Below, one piece after another: positions 8,762 through 18,086 of a DNA stretch of 64,000 nucleotides. A model generated the notes under the pieces. The model did no database searches, was not told the DNA's origin, and saw nothing but the letters and a program-made list of their open reading frames with translations. The translations under genes and the position numbers were made by a program. Source of the stretch: Flavobacterium sp. (lineage in GTDB: Bacteria > Bacteroidota > Bacteroidia > Flavobacteriales > Flavobacteriaceae); the NCBI GenBank assembly GCA_030591585.1, contig JAUVAS010000005.1, positions 1 through 64,000 on the forward strand. Direction: 5' to 3'. How positions within the stretch are numbered: the first letter of the stretch is position 1; every line of letters begins with the position of its first letter.

Positions 8762-11700
8762 ATGAGAATAAAAACACTTCCTGTTTTACTTATTTCGATG
8801 GCTGTTTGGTTATTGAATTCCTGTGCAAGCTATAAAACACAAATCTCAAAAGATACTGAGCATTGGGAATCTGAAATTCAAGTTAAAGAAGACCCCGTTT
8901 ATACAGTGTATCTTATTGGGGATGCTGGAAAATTGAACGATGAAGGGAGAATTATTGTAAGTGAAGTGGTTGCCGAAAAATTAAAATCTGAAACCAAACA
9001 AAGTGCTGTTATCTATTTAGGAGATAATATTTATCCTAACGGAATGCCTAAAAAGGACAAAAAAGGAAGAGAAAACGCAGAGAAAATTCTAGATGCTCAA
9101 ATTGCAACGGTAAAAGATTATCAAGGGAAAACTATTTTTATTCCTGGAAATCATGATTGGCGAAAAGGAGTAAAGGGAGTTAATAGACAAGCAAAATATA
9201 TTGAAAAACAGCTAGATAATAAAAATATCTTTTTCCCAGAAAAGGGTTGCCCATTACAAAAAATTAAAATTAATGATGATGTGGTTATCATTGCTATTGA
9301 TAGCCAATGGTATTTGCAAGATTGGGATAAAGAACCTAACATTAATGATAACTGTGCTATAAAAACACGGTTAAATTTTCTAGATGAGTTGGAAAGTTTA
9401 ATCAAAAAAAGCAATGGAAAAACGACCATCCTTGCAATTCACCACCCTATTTATTCCAATGGTTCTCATGGCGGGCAATATTCTATTAAACATCAAATAG
9501 AACCTGCTCCAATTTTGGGGTCTTTAGTAAGTTTTCTTAGAAAAATAGGGGGAGTTTCGCATCAAGATTTACAAAGTAAACGATATGTAGCGTTAAGAAC
9601 TAAGTTGATTACTATTGCTCAAAACAATCAAAAAGTTGTTTTTGTTTCGGGTCATGAGCACAACCTTCAATATATTGTTAAAAACAATTTACCGCAAATT
9701 ATAAGTGGTTCTGGGGCAAAATTTACTCCAACCAGAAATGTTGATGGTGCTTTCTCATATAACAATTTAGGTTTTTCAAAACTGAATATTTATAAAGATG
9801 GTTCTTCAGAGGTGCAGTTTTTTGGTATTGAAAACAATCAAGAAAAACTGGTGTTCCAAACGGAAGTATTTCCTCCAAACTATAAAAAAGATACGATACT
9901 ATATAAAACCAATTTTCCTGCTATTGTAAAAAGTTCAGTTTATACAGAGGTGGAAACTACAAAAAGTAATTTTTGTAAAGCGATGTGGGGAGAGCGTTAT
10001 CGGGATTATTATAGTGAAAAAGTAAAAGTTCCAACAGTAAATTTAGATACTATTTTTGGAGGACTAACTCCTAAAAGAAAAGGAGGAGGACATCAGTCTG
10101 TTTCCTTAATTTTAATTAATAAAAAAGGGGAAGAATATGTAATGCGTGCGATGCATAAAAGTGCAACTAAATATCTACAAGCAGTTGCTTTTCAAAATCA
10201 ATATGTTGGTAAAGAGTTGGACGAAACTTTTTCAGAAGAATTAATTCTTGATGTTTTTACAGGTTCTTATCCCTATGCTCCGTTTACCATTGCTAGCTTA
10301 TCTGATGCCATAGAAGTGTACCATCCCAATCCTGTTTTATATTATATTCCAAAGCAAAATGCATTAAGAGGATATAATGATGAATATGGAGACGAACTAT
10401 ATATGATTGAAGAACGAGTAACTTCAGGCCATGGAGATATGGAAAGTTTTGGGTTTGCGAATAAAATTATTAGCACCGATGATCTGCTGAAAAAGCTTCG
10501 GAAAAGCACTAAGTATTCCGTAGATCAATCTGCTTTTATTAGGGCGCGATTGTTTGATATGGTTATTGGTGATTGGGATCGGCACGAGGATCAGTGGCGT
10601 TGGGCCGAATTTAAAGGGGAAGGAAAATCAATTGTTTATAAACCTATTCCTAGAGATAGAGATCAGGCGTTTTCAATTATGGGCGATGGTTTTTTAATGA
10701 GTGTTCTAACGAGTATCACTCCTTCTTTACATATGCTGAAATCGTATGATGATGAGCTTAAAAAGCCAAAGGGATTTAATTTAGGACCTTATCCATTAGA
10801 TATGGCATTAGTAAATGGAACTGAAAAATCACTTTGGGATGCTGAGGTCTCCTATATTCAATCTCATTTAACCGAAGAAGAAATAGATAAAGCTTTTAAT
10901 AACTTTCCACCGGAAGTGATGGATGAAACCATTGATGAGATTAAACGAAAGTTGATGGGAAGAATTTCAAAATTGCAACAAATTTCAGATAGTTATTATA
11001 ATGAAATTCAGAAATATAGTATTGTAAAAGGAACTGATAAAAAGGATTGGTTTGAGATTAAAAGATTGCTAAATGGAGAAACTCAAGTTGTTGGGTATAA
11101 AGATGAAGAACGGAAACAAGAATTTTATAATAGCACGTTCAATTATAAAATCACTAAAGAATTATTAATTTTTGGTTTGGATGACGATGATTATTTTGAA
11201 GTCTCAGGAGATGGAAATAAATTAATTCATATTACTATTGTTGGAGGCCAAAATAATGACACCTATAATATCTTAAATGGAAGAAAAGTTAAAATCCGAG
11301 ATTACAAATCTAAAAAGAACACCTTCATAACAACCAAAGGAAAGAAAAGCTTATCCGATGATTATAATGTGAATGTATATAATCATAAAAACGCAAAGTA
11401 TAATGTCAATCAAATCATTCCGAACATTGGTTATAATAAAGATGATGGATTTAAAATTGGAGCAAAGAATATCTATACGAATAATGGATTTCATAAGGAT
11501 CACTTTTCGCAACGACAAACTATTGAGGCGAATTATTTTACTTCAACTAACGGATTTGAGATTAAATATAAGGGTGAATTTAATAAATTAGTTGGAAACT
11601 TCAAGTTACATGTGGATGCGCTTTTTACAAGTCCTAATTACAGTTTAAATTTCTTTGGGTTTGGTAATGAAACTCAAAATATGGAGAATTATTTTGGCGA

Positions 11701-12451
11701 GGATTACAATCGAGTAAAATTAAAAACAGTCGCTTTTTCACCTTCTTTAGTAAGGGAAGGAATCAACGGGAGTAGTATTAAAGTAGCTCTAAATTATGAA
11801 ATTATTGAAATTGATAAAACAGAAGGACGATATATTTCAGATTCAAATGATTTAAACGAAGTTCCAAACACTATTTTTGACGATCAGAATTATATTGGAG
11901 CAGATGTAACTTATAAATTTGAAAATGTTGATAATAAAATTTACCCAACTTTAGGGTTAAAAACGTCACTTCAAATTGGAGTAAAAAGCAATATAGATAG
12001 TAAAAATACTTTTGGATATGTGATTCCTGAATTTGGATTTGTTTATAAATTAATTTCAAGTGGAAAATTAGTTTTTGCCACTAAAATTAAAGCACATATT
12101 AATATAGGAGATGATTACGAATTCTACCATGCAGTAAGTATTGGAGCGAGTGGTGGGTTACGAGGTTTTAGAAATCAGCGATTTACAGGTAAATCTTCTT
12201 TCTATCAAAATATGGATGTACGGTATAAATTTAATAAACTAAAAACAGGCGTATTGCCAATAAGTTTAGGTGTTTTTGGAGGGTTTGATTATGGTAGGGT
12301 TTGGGTAAAAAACGACACCTCTAACAAATGGCACAACTCTTATGGAGGCGGTTTAATTATAGATTTATATGGATTAACGTCTGCCAAATTAGGAGTGTTT
12401 GGCTCTAATGAAGATACGTTGTTTTCATTTGGACTTAGTATGGGTTTTTAG
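8762..12451 (+). CDS. Lipoprotein: metallophosphoesterase, kinase-like middle region and BamA-type barrel
   Basis: A 1229-residue lipoprotein from the ATG at 8762 (lipobox LLNSC). Residues about 40-370 are a calcineurin-like metallophosphoesterase with all signature blocks visible: GDAG, GDNIY, GNHDW, AIHHPIYSNG, SGHEHN. The middle (about 430-850) contains GGGHQSVSLILINKKGEEYV followed later by GDWDRHEDQWRW and PRDRDQAFS, which recall CotH/HipA-like atypical kinases. The last about 330 residues are a surface-antigen (BamA/TamA-like) beta-barrel with GGLRGFRNQRFTGKSS and a terminal phenylalanine. It is probably anchored in the outer membrane, with catalytic parts in the periplasm or at the surface. 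The kinase resemblance is inference. Confidence 0.78.
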   Translation: MRIKTLPVLLISMAVWLLNSCASYKTQISKDTEHWESEIQVKEDPVYTVYLIGDAGKLNDEGRIIVSEVVAEKLKSETKQSAVIYLGDNIYPNGMPKKDKKGRENAEKILDAQIATVKDYQGKTIFIPGNHDWRKGVKGVNRQAKYIEKQLDNKNIFFPEKGCPLQKIKINDDVVIIAIDSQWYLQDWDKEPNINDNCAIKTRLNFLDELESLIKKSNGKTTILAIHHPIYSNGSHGGQYSIKHQIEPAPILGSLVSFLRKIGGVSHQDLQSKRYVALRTKLITIAQNNQKVVFVSGHEHNLQYIVKNNLPQIISGSGAKFTPTRNVDGAFSYNNLGFSKLNIYKDGSSEVQFFGIENNQEKLVFQTEVFPPNYKKDTILYKTNFPAIVKSSVYTEVETTKSNFCKAMWGERYRDYYSEKVKVPTVNLDTIFGGLTPKRKGGGHQSVSLILINKKGEEYVMRAMHKSATKYLQAVAFQNQYVGKELDETFSEELILDVFTGSYPYAPFTIASLSDAIEVYHPNPVLYYIPKQNALRGYNDEYGDELYMIEERVTSGHGDMESFGFANKIISTDDLLKKLRKSTKYSVDQSAFIRARLFDMVIGDWDRHEDQWRWAEFKGEGKSIVYKPIPRDRDQAFSIMGDGFLMSVLTSITPSLHMLKSYDDELKKPKGFNLGPYPLDMALVNGTEKSLWDAEVSYIQSHLTEEEIDKAFNNFPPEVMDETIDEIKRKLMGRISKLQQISDSYYNEIQKYSIVKGTDKKDWFEIKRLLNGETQVVGYKDEERKQEFYNSTFNYKITKELLIFGLDDDDYFEVSGDGNKLIHITIVGGQNNDTYNILNGRKVKIRDYKSKKNTFITTKGKKSLSDDYNVNVYNHKNAKYNVNQIIPNIGYNKDDGFKIGAKNIYTNNGFHKDHFSQRQTIEANYFTSTNGFEIKYKGEFNKLVGNFKLHVDALFTSPNYSLNFFGFGNETQNMENYFGEDYNRVKLKTVAFSPSLVREGINGSSIKVALNYEIIEIDKTEGRYISDSNDLNEVPNTIFDDQNYIGADVTYKFENVDNKIYPTLGLKTSLQIGVKSNIDSKNTFGYVIPEFGFVYKLISSGKLVFATKIKAHINIGDDYEFYHAVSIGASGGLRGFRNQRFTGKSSFYQNMDVRYKFNKLKTGVLPISLGVFGGFDYGRVWVKNDTSNKWHNSYGGGLIIDLYGLTSAKLGVFGSNEDTLFSFGLSMGF

Positions 12452-12532
12452 AGTAAATTTGTAAATTACCTGAAATACTAAACGCTATAAATAAGAAGTG
12501 ATAATTGATTTTTTCAATAAGAAATTAAAACT

Positions 12533-13777
12533 ATGGAAAATTCCTTTCTAAGTAAAATTGAAGTTTTTGCAACAGAGTTTATCACCAATAAAAACCCTGA
12601 AAGCATTGTTTATCATGATATTAGTTTTACGCATAGGTTGGTAAGTGCTATTAAAGTAATTTCAGAAAAAGAAGATGTATCAGAAAAAGAAAAAGAATTA
12701 TTATTAGTTGCAGCTTGGATTTATGGATTGGGTTATTATGATGCGGAATCCTTTGGAAGTAAAAATATTATTTCGGGATGTATAAAATGTACTATTAGAA
12801 TTGGCAAACCTTTTTTAGAAGAAGTAAATTATCTGCAAGAACATATTGATGCGGTATATACAATACTTGAAAACACAAAACACCCATTAAATCCAACCAA
12901 TAAATTAGAGCAAATTTTTGCAGATGCATTGTATTACGATTTTGCCAGAGAGAAAGGAAAAAAGTATCTAAAAAAAATGTATCAAGAATTATTGATTTTT
13001 CATGCAATAAGTATAGGTAAAAAGAAATGGAATGATGAATTGATAAAGCTTCTTGAAAATCATACCTATTTTACTGCTTATGGAAAATCTGCTCTGGAAC
13101 CAAAAAAACATAGCTTAATAAAAGAAATAAAAAAAGAAGCAAAAGCATTAATTAGCATTCAAAATACAGCACTAAAAAAAGAATTAGAAATAAGTGACAG
13201 AGAATTAAAAAATTTAAAAGAGTCACTTTCTGAAACTAATAATAGTGTTGATATTAGGACGATACAAACGCTTTTCAGAAACACCTCACGTAATCATTAC
13301 ACCTTAAATCAGATGGTGGACAGAAAAGCAAACATCATGATTTCTATAAACGCTATTATTAATTCTATAGTAATAGGAGGTATTTTAGGTCCTTCAGCAA
13401 CAATTATAGACATCTCCTTATTGCCTGCTTTTGTTTTAGTTACAGCAAGTTCTCTTTCTATTTTTTATGCAATTTTAGCAGTTAAACCAGATAGAACTCA
13501 CGGAGAATTTACCGAAGAGGAAATAAGAAATAAACAAGGAAACTTACTTTATTTTGGTAATTTTTATAATATGAGTTATCGAGATTATGAATGGGCAATG
13601 CTCGAAATGATAACCGATAAGGATTATTTGTATTCTTCCTTAATTAGAGATATTTATTATTTAGGAGAAAGAATACAAAAGAAACATTCTAATATTCGGA
13701 AGTCTCTTATGATATTTTTAGTGGGAACTGCACTTTCTGGATTTGGATTTTTACTCGTTAAACTTATAGTTGAATAA
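12533..13777 (+). CDS. Pycsar-type effector with degenerate HD domain and membrane helices
   Basis: A 414-residue protein. Residues about 20-165 have the fold pattern of an HD phosphohydrolase (YHDISFTHRLVSAIKVI, ADALYYDFAREKGKKY), but the metal-binding HD pair is replaced: AAWIYGLGYYD stands where AAWFHDxGY is expected, and the following Glu/His-rich ligand segment is also lost. Residues about 245-414 match the Pycsar effector transmembrane domain: RNHYTLNQMVDRKANIMISI, two helices, then LEMITDKDYLYSSLIRDIYYLG and a last helix. In Pycsar defence such effectors respond to cCMP or cUMP. No uridylate or cytidylate cyclase lies next to it. It may be a housekeeping or orphan member. Confidence 0.75.
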   Translation: MENSFLSKIEVFATEFITNKNPESIVYHDISFTHRLVSAIKVISEKEDVSEKEKELLLVAAWIYGLGYYDAESFGSKNIISGCIKCTIRIGKPFLEEVNYLQEHIDAVYTILENTKHPLNPTNKLEQIFADALYYDFAREKGKKYLKKMYQELLIFHAISIGKKKWNDELIKLLENHTYFTAYGKSALEPKKHSLIKEIKKEAKALISIQNTALKKELEISDRELKNLKESLSETNNSVDIRTIQTLFRNTSRNHYTLNQMVDRKANIMISINAIINSIVIGGILGPSATIIDISLLPAFVLVTASSLSIFYAILAVKPDRTHGEFTEEEIRNKQGNLLYFGNFYNMSYRDYEWAMLEMITDKDYLYSSLIRDIYYLGERIQKKHSNIRKSLMIFLVGTALSGFGFLLVKLIVE

Positions 13778-13799
13778 GAAATAGTACCTTGCAACTACT

Positions 13800-14369
13800 A
13801 TGAACCCATCTCCTCGAAAATTAGAAATTATCGCTGTAGCGTCCACCCTTTTTAAAGAAAAAGGGTATAGTGCCGTTACCATGCGGGATATTGCGAAGGC
13901 TATGGGAATAAAGGCAGCAAGTCTTTACAATCACATTAAAAACAAGGAAGAAATTCTCACTTTTATAATTATTTCATTGGCTGAAGAATTTATTTCAGGA
14001 ATGGAAATAATCAAAAACTCCAATGTAAATAGTCTGGAGAAGTTAAAACAAATTGTGTCTCTTCATGTTGATATTACAAGTCGAAATACCAATGGGATGG
14101 CTTCTTTGAATAACGATTGGATGCATTTAAAAGATGAGCTGGAACATTATCTTGCACTTAGAAAGGAGTATGAGAATAGTTTTAGAGGGATCTTAAAAAG
14201 CGGTATTAAAAATAAGGAGATAGCTAATTCAAACGAAGATATAATGTTGTTTTCAATGCTTTCAACATTACGCTCACTTTATATCTGGATTCCTCAAAAA
14301 GAGGATTTAGATTCAAAAAAAATGGCAGCCAATTTAAGCGATATCCTTCTTAACGGAATTAACAATTAG
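13800..14369 (+). CDS. paaR: TetR family regulator of the phenylacetate block (PaaR-like)
   Basis: A 189-residue TetR/AcrR regulator. The helix-turn-helix is at residues about 27-50 (TMRDIAKAMGIKAASLYNHI). The C-terminal helices would bind the ligand. It stands immediately upstream of paaE on the same strand, and a perfect palindrome at 14400-14417 overlaps the paaE promoter. By analogy with PaaR of Thermus and other Gram-negatives it should repress the pathway until phenylacetyl-CoA binds. The HTH call is certain. The ligand and gene name are inferred from context. Confidence 0.82.
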   Translation: MNPSPRKLEIIAVASTLFKEKGYSAVTMRDIAKAMGIKAASLYNHIKNKEEILTFIIISLAEEFISGMEIIKNSNVNSLEKLKQIVSLHVDITSRNTNGMASLNNDWMHLKDELEHYLALRKEYENSFRGILKSGIKNKEIANSNEDIMLFSMLSTLRSLYIWIPQKEDLDSKKMAANLSDILLNGINN

Positions 14370-14384
14370 GTTTTAAATATTTCC

Positions 14385-14392
14385 TATCTTTG
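14385..14392 (+). promoter_or_regulatory. Promoter -7 element of the paa operon
   Basis: TATCTTTG matches the Bacteroidota consensus TAnnTTTG exactly and is followed by the operator at 14400. I do not see a convincing TTG at -33. It lies between the regulator stop and paaE. Confidence 0.6.
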
Positions 14393-14399
14393 TAGTGTA

Positions 14400-14417
14400 A
14401 ACTAACAAGTGTTAGTT
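14400..14417. promoter_or_regulatory. Probable PaaR operator
   Basis: AACTAACA-AG-TGTTAGTT is a perfect 8-bp inverted repeat with a 2-bp spacer. It starts 7 bp after the -7 box, so a bound TetR dimer would cover the transcription start. A related 18-mer (AACTAACA-AA-CATTAGTT) occurs at 27215-27232 before the E2 gene. Confidence 0.7.
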
Positions 14418-14438
14418 AAAAATAATAACGAAGACTAC

Positions 14439-15494
14439 GTGGCGAAATTTCATAATCTAGAAATCAAAGATATATATAAGGAAACCGAAGATTGTTCGGT
14501 TATTTCTTTTTTAATCCCTGAAGAGTTAAAGGAAGAGTTTAGCTTTAAACAAGGGCAGTATTTAACACTTAGAGCAACTATAAACGATGAGGATATTCGA
14601 CGTTCCTATAGCTTGTGCTCTAGCCCAAAAGATAATGAGTGGAAGGTTGCGGTAAAGCAAATTCCACAAGGCAAATTTTCAACATTTGTAAATCAAACGC
14701 TAAAAAAAGGCGATAAGTTACAAGTAATGAAGCCTATGGGAAGGTTTTTTGTTGAGGTAGATTCCAGTAACCCAAAAAATTATATAGCCTTTACTGCAGG
14801 AAGTGGAATTACACCCATTATTTCAATAATAAAAACACATCTAGCTGAAGAGCCTGAAAGTACATTCCAACTTTTTTATCTGAATAAAACTTCCAATTCA
14901 ATTATCTTTAAAAAAGAATTAGAAGCATTGGTTTCAAAGTATGGAGATCGATTTAAAGTGTTTCATTTTTTAACTCAGGAAAAACAAGAAAATGAATTGT
15001 TTAATGGAAGAATAACTTCAGAAAAACTAGAACAATTAACTTCAGAAATAATTGATATTACTACTATTAATGAGTGCTTTCTTTGTGGTCCTGAGGAAAT
15101 GATTTTTACGATTAAAGATCAATTTATTTCTCTCGGATTGAATTCTAATAAAATTCATTTTGAACTATTTGAAGTCAGTAAAAAGAAAATAGAAACTAGT
15201 GCTATTATTGATAATGCTGAAGTGACCATTACTATTGATGACGAGGAATATACGTTTAACATCCCGAAAGGAAAAACAATTTTAGAAGTTGCAGAAGAAA
15301 ATGATGCCGACGTTTCTTTTGCCTGTAAAGGTGGAGTTTGTTGTACTTGCAAGGCGAAAGTGTTAGAGGGGTCTATTGAAATGAGAGTTAATTACGGTTT
15401 AGATGAAGACGATTTAAAAAACAATATAGTATTAACTTGTCAAGCGGTACCAACATCAGATAAAGTAGTGCTTGATTATGATGATGTTTATTAA
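14439..15494 (+). CDS. paaE: 1,2-phenylacetyl-CoA epoxidase reductase PaaE
   Basis: The reductase of ring-1,2-phenylacetyl-CoA epoxidase, passing electrons from NADPH to the PaaAC di-iron centre. A ferredoxin-NADP reductase FAD domain (RRSYSLCS) and NAD(P) domain (FTAGSGITPIISII) are followed by a C-terminal plant-type 2Fe-2S domain with ligands in ACKGGVCCTC and the distal cysteine in VLTCQA. I prefer the GTG at 14439 (VAKFHNLEI, matching usual PaaE starts) over the GTG at 14409, which falls inside the operator. Unusually, paaE leads the operon ahead of paaA, an order seen in Bacteroidota clusters. Confidence 0.92.
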   Translation: MAKFHNLEIKDIYKETEDCSVISFLIPEELKEEFSFKQGQYLTLRATINDEDIRRSYSLCSSPKDNEWKVAVKQIPQGKFSTFVNQTLKKGDKLQVMKPMGRFFVEVDSSNPKNYIAFTAGSGITPIISIIKTHLAEEPESTFQLFYLNKTSNSIIFKKELEALVSKYGDRFKVFHFLTQEKQENELFNGRITSEKLEQLTSEIIDITTINECFLCGPEEMIFTIKDQFISLGLNSNKIHFELFEVSKKKIETSAIIDNAEVTITIDDEEYTFNIPKGKTILEVAEENDADVSFACKGGVCCTCKAKVLEGSIEMRVNYGLDEDDLKNNIVLTCQAVPTSDKVVLDYDDVY

Positions 15495-15512
15495 AAGATT
15501 AAAATAAGAATT

Positions 15513-16442
15513 ATGGCAGAGAATATTGAAGAATTAGAAAGACAGTTTCAGGAAAAAATCGATAACGAAGTAAAGATTGAACCTAAAGACTGGATGCCTG
15601 ATGGTTACAGACAGCATGTGGTAAGGCAAATGTCTCAACATGCACATTCCGAAGTGATTGGAATGCAACCTGAAGGAAACTGGATTACCAGAGCACCAAG
15701 TTTAAGAGCTAAAAAAATACTATTGGCAAAAATTCAAGATGAGGCTGGACACGGATTGTATTTGTATAGTGCTGCTGAAACATTGGGAGTAAGTAGGGAT
15801 ACATTTATACAATGGCTTCATGAAGGAAAAGCTAAATACTCAAGTATATTTAATTATCCCTCACTTAATTGGGCAGATATGGGAGCCATCGGCTGGTTGG
15901 TAGATGGTGCAGCTATTGTAAATCAGGTGTCACTTCAAAAAACATCTTATGGTCCTTACTCTAGAGCGATGGTTCGTATTTGTAAAGAAGAGAGCTTTCA
16001 TCAACGTCAAGGCTATGAAATCATGGTAAAAATGATGGCAGGAACCAAGGAACAACAAGAAATGGCACAAGATGCATTGAATCGTTTTTGGTGGCCCTCT
16101 TTAATGATGTTTGGTCCTCATGATAGTGATTCTGCAAGATCCTCAAAAGCTTTAAAATGGAAGATAAAAAGAGAATCTAACGATTCACTTAGAAAACGTT
16201 TTATAGATAAAACAATTCCTCAAGCGGAGTTTATCGGACTTAAAGTTCCAGATCCAGATGCAATGTTACAGCCAGATGGCACTTACAAAACAGGAGCTAT
16301 TGACTGGGAAGAATTTTGGAATGTTGTAAAAGGAAATGGCCCTTGTAACAAACAACGTTTAGACCATCATAAAAAAGCACATAACGATGGAAGATGGGTA
16401 AGAGAAGCAGCCATAGCATTCGCAGAAAAACAAAATAATTAA
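15513..16442 (+). CDS. paaA: 1,2-phenylacetyl-CoA epoxidase catalytic subunit PaaA
   Basis: A 309-residue ferritin-like di-iron protein, the catalytic subunit that epoxidises the aromatic ring of phenylacetyl-CoA. It carries the PaaA hallmarks [40 protein letters not shown], and [13 protein letters not shown], which hold the Glu and His ligands, and the conserved [16 protein letters not shown] near the C-terminus. Length equals the family norm. It lies 18 bp after paaE and 15 bp before paaB, so one transcript is expected. The product is a reactive epoxide handled by PaaG. Confidence 0.96.
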   Translation: MAENIEELERQFQEKIDNEVKIEPKDWMPDGYRQHVVRQMSQHAHSEVIGMQPEGNWITRAPSLRAKKILLAKIQDEAGHGLYLYSAAETLGVSRDTFIQWLHEGKAKYSSIFNYPSLNWADMGAIGWLVDGAAIVNQVSLQKTSYGPYSRAMVRICKEESFHQRQGYEIMVKMMAGTKEQQEMAQDALNRFWWPSLMMFGPHDSDSARSSKALKWKIKRESNDSLRKRFIDKTIPQAEFIGLKVPDPDAMLQPDGTYKTGAIDWEEFWNVVKGNGPCNKQRLDHHKKAHNDGRWVREAAIAFAEKQNN

Positions 16443-16457
16443 TTAAAAACAAAAGCA

Positions 16458-16751
16458 ATGAGTAGCACAGATAACCAAGGACCTCTTTGGGAAGTATTTA
16501 CCCAAAAAAAAGCAGGAATGGCATTTAAACATTCTGGGAGTGTTCACGCTTACGATAAAAATTTGGCAATAGAAGCAGCAAGAGACTTGTACACAAGACG
16601 TAATGAAGGAACAGGATTGTGGGTTGTAAAATCTGAAGATATTGTATCAGTACCACCCGAAGATGCAGAAAGTTTCTTTGAGCCAGCAGATGATAAAATT
16701 TATCGCCACCCAACATTCTTTAAAGTTCCAGACGGAGTTAAAGACATGTAA
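16458..16751 (+). CDS. paaB: 1,2-phenylacetyl-CoA epoxidase subunit PaaB
   Basis: A 97-residue small subunit. The sequence LWEVFTQKKAGMAFKHSGSVHAYDKNLAIEAARDLYTRR, given here in family terms as the WEVF start and HAYD/ARDLYTRR core, is diagnostic of PaaB. It is thought to bridge the PaaAC heterodimers and help reductase docking rather than catalyse. Position between paaA and paaC is the standard order. Confidence 0.95.
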   Translation: MSSTDNQGPLWEVFTQKKAGMAFKHSGSVHAYDKNLAIEAARDLYTRRNEGTGLWVVKSEDIVSVPPEDAESFFEPADDKIYRHPTFFKVPDGVKDM

Positions 16752-16793
16752 ACTTCTGTGAAAGCAGAAATATCACTTAAAGAAATATAAAAT

Positions 16794-17543
16794 ATGAATA
16801 GTTTATTTAAATATATAGTAAGATTAGCAGATAATAGTCTTATTCTGGGACATAGGCTGGCAGAAAATTGCAGCCACGGGCCTTATTTAGAAGAAGATAT
16901 TTCCATTACAAATACTTCGTTAGATTTATTAGGTCAAGCCGAAGAGTTATTAATCTATGCGGCAGAAGTTGAAGGAAAAGGAAGAACCGCAGACGATTTA
17001 GCTTATAAACGCCCAGAAATTGAATTTTATAATGTTCAGCTTACAGAACAACCTAACGGTGATTTTGCCCATATGATGGCGCGTCAGTTTTTTATGGATG
17101 TGTATAACTATTATTTGTACACTGCATTAAAAGAAAGCAACGATAGTACCATTGCAGCAATTTCGGCAAAATCTCTAAAAGAAGTAACCTATCACCTTAG
17201 AAGAAGTAGTGAATGGGTAATTAGATTGGGAGACGGAACTGCAACTAGTAAAATTAAAATGCAAGAAGCAATTGAAGATTTTTGGCGATTTACTGCTGAA
17301 TTGTTTGAGATGGATAAGGTTGATGAAGAATTAATTACTGAAGGGATTGCAGTTGATTTAAATAAGATTAAAGACCTTTGGAATGAAAGAGTAAACACTA
17401 TTTTAAAAAGAGCAACCTTAACCCGTCCTGAAGATGGATACGAAGCTACCGGAAGCCGAAAAGGATACCATACAGAATATTTAGGCTATATATTAGCTGA
17501 AATGCAGTATTTGCCAAGAGCATATCCAACTGCTAAATGGTAG
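16794..17543 (+). CDS. paaC: 1,2-phenylacetyl-CoA epoxidase structural subunit PaaC
   Basis: A 249-residue ferritin-like partner of PaaA that has lost the full iron site and stabilises the catalytic subunit. Recognisable blocks: ADNSLILGHRLAENCSHGPY, DLLGQAEELLIYAAE, KEVTYHLRRSSEWVIRLGDG and the C-terminal TEYLGYILAEMQYLPRAYP, all typical of PaaC. Its last codons overlap the start of paaD by 7 bp (ATG at 17537 inside the terminal AAATGGTAG), which indicates translational coupling. Confidence 0.95.
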   Translation: MNSLFKYIVRLADNSLILGHRLAENCSHGPYLEEDISITNTSLDLLGQAEELLIYAAEVEGKGRTADDLAYKRPEIEFYNVQLTEQPNGDFAHMMARQFFMDVYNYYLYTALKESNDSTIAAISAKSLKEVTYHLRRSSEWVIRLGDGTATSKIKMQEAIEDFWRFTAELFEMDKVDEELITEGIAVDLNKIKDLWNERVNTILKRATLTRPEDGYEATGSRKGYHTEYLGYILAEMQYLPRAYPTAKW

Positions 17544-18037
17544 TAGTAGAAAAAGCATATCAACACATTTGGAAACTTTTTGAAGAGATTCCAGATCCCG
17601 AAATCCCGGTATTGTCAATATTGGATTTAGGAATTGTAAGGGATATTTCTTCAGAAGGGAAAACATTGGTTATTACTATAACTCCAACGTATTCGGGTTG
17701 TCCAGCGATGAATCAATTTGAAGATGATATCGTAGCAAAGTTGAAAGAAATTAATATAGTAGATGTTCGGATTAAAATGACTTACGATCCGCCTTGGACA
17801 ACAGATTGGATTAATGAAGAAGCAAGACAGCGATTAGAAGATTATGGAATTGCACCACCAATTAAAGGCACAGAAGATAAAGGGGTGTTGTTTAAAGAAA
17901 GAGTGAAAAATGTTAGGTGTCCTGTATGTAAATCAACGAACACTGAAGTAATAAGTCAGTTTGGATCAACCGCATGTAAAGCATTGTATAGATGTGAAGA
18001 CTGCTTAGAACCGTTTGATTATTTTAAGTGCATTTAA
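17537..18037 (+). CDS. paaD: 1,2-phenylacetyl-CoA epoxidase assembly protein PaaD
   Basis: A 166-residue PaaD/PaaJ-type protein. The N-terminal MIP18/DUF59 fold shows DPEIPVLSILDLGIVRDI and TYSGCPAMNQFEDDI, and the C-terminal zinc-ribbon cysteines are CPVCKS and CEDCLEPFDYFKC. PaaD is needed for maturation of the epoxidase, probably of the Fe-S cluster of PaaE. It overlaps paaC by 7 bp and completes the paaEABCD set. A dispersed repeat follows right after its stop. Confidence 0.93.
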   Translation: MVVVEKAYQHIWKLFEEIPDPEIPVLSILDLGIVRDISSEGKTLVITITPTYSGCPAMNQFEDDIVAKLKEINIVDVRIKMTYDPPWTTDWINEEARQRLEDYGIAPPIKGTEDKGVLFKERVKNVRCPVCKSTNTEVISQFGSTACKALYRCEDCLEPFDYFKCI

Positions 18038-18040
18038 TTT

Positions 18041-18073
18041 GTCATTCAGAGCCGAAGGCGAAGAATCTCATCA
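18041..18073. repeat. Dispersed repeat, type A fragment
   Basis: GTCATTCAGAGCCGAAGGCG followed by AAGAATCTCATCA. The same wording recurs at 20209, 20556, 26441, 27149, 38354 (inverted) and 54696 (inverted). It fills the paaD-paaG gap. Confidence 0.75.
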
Positions 18074-18086
18074 AGAAATCAAATTC

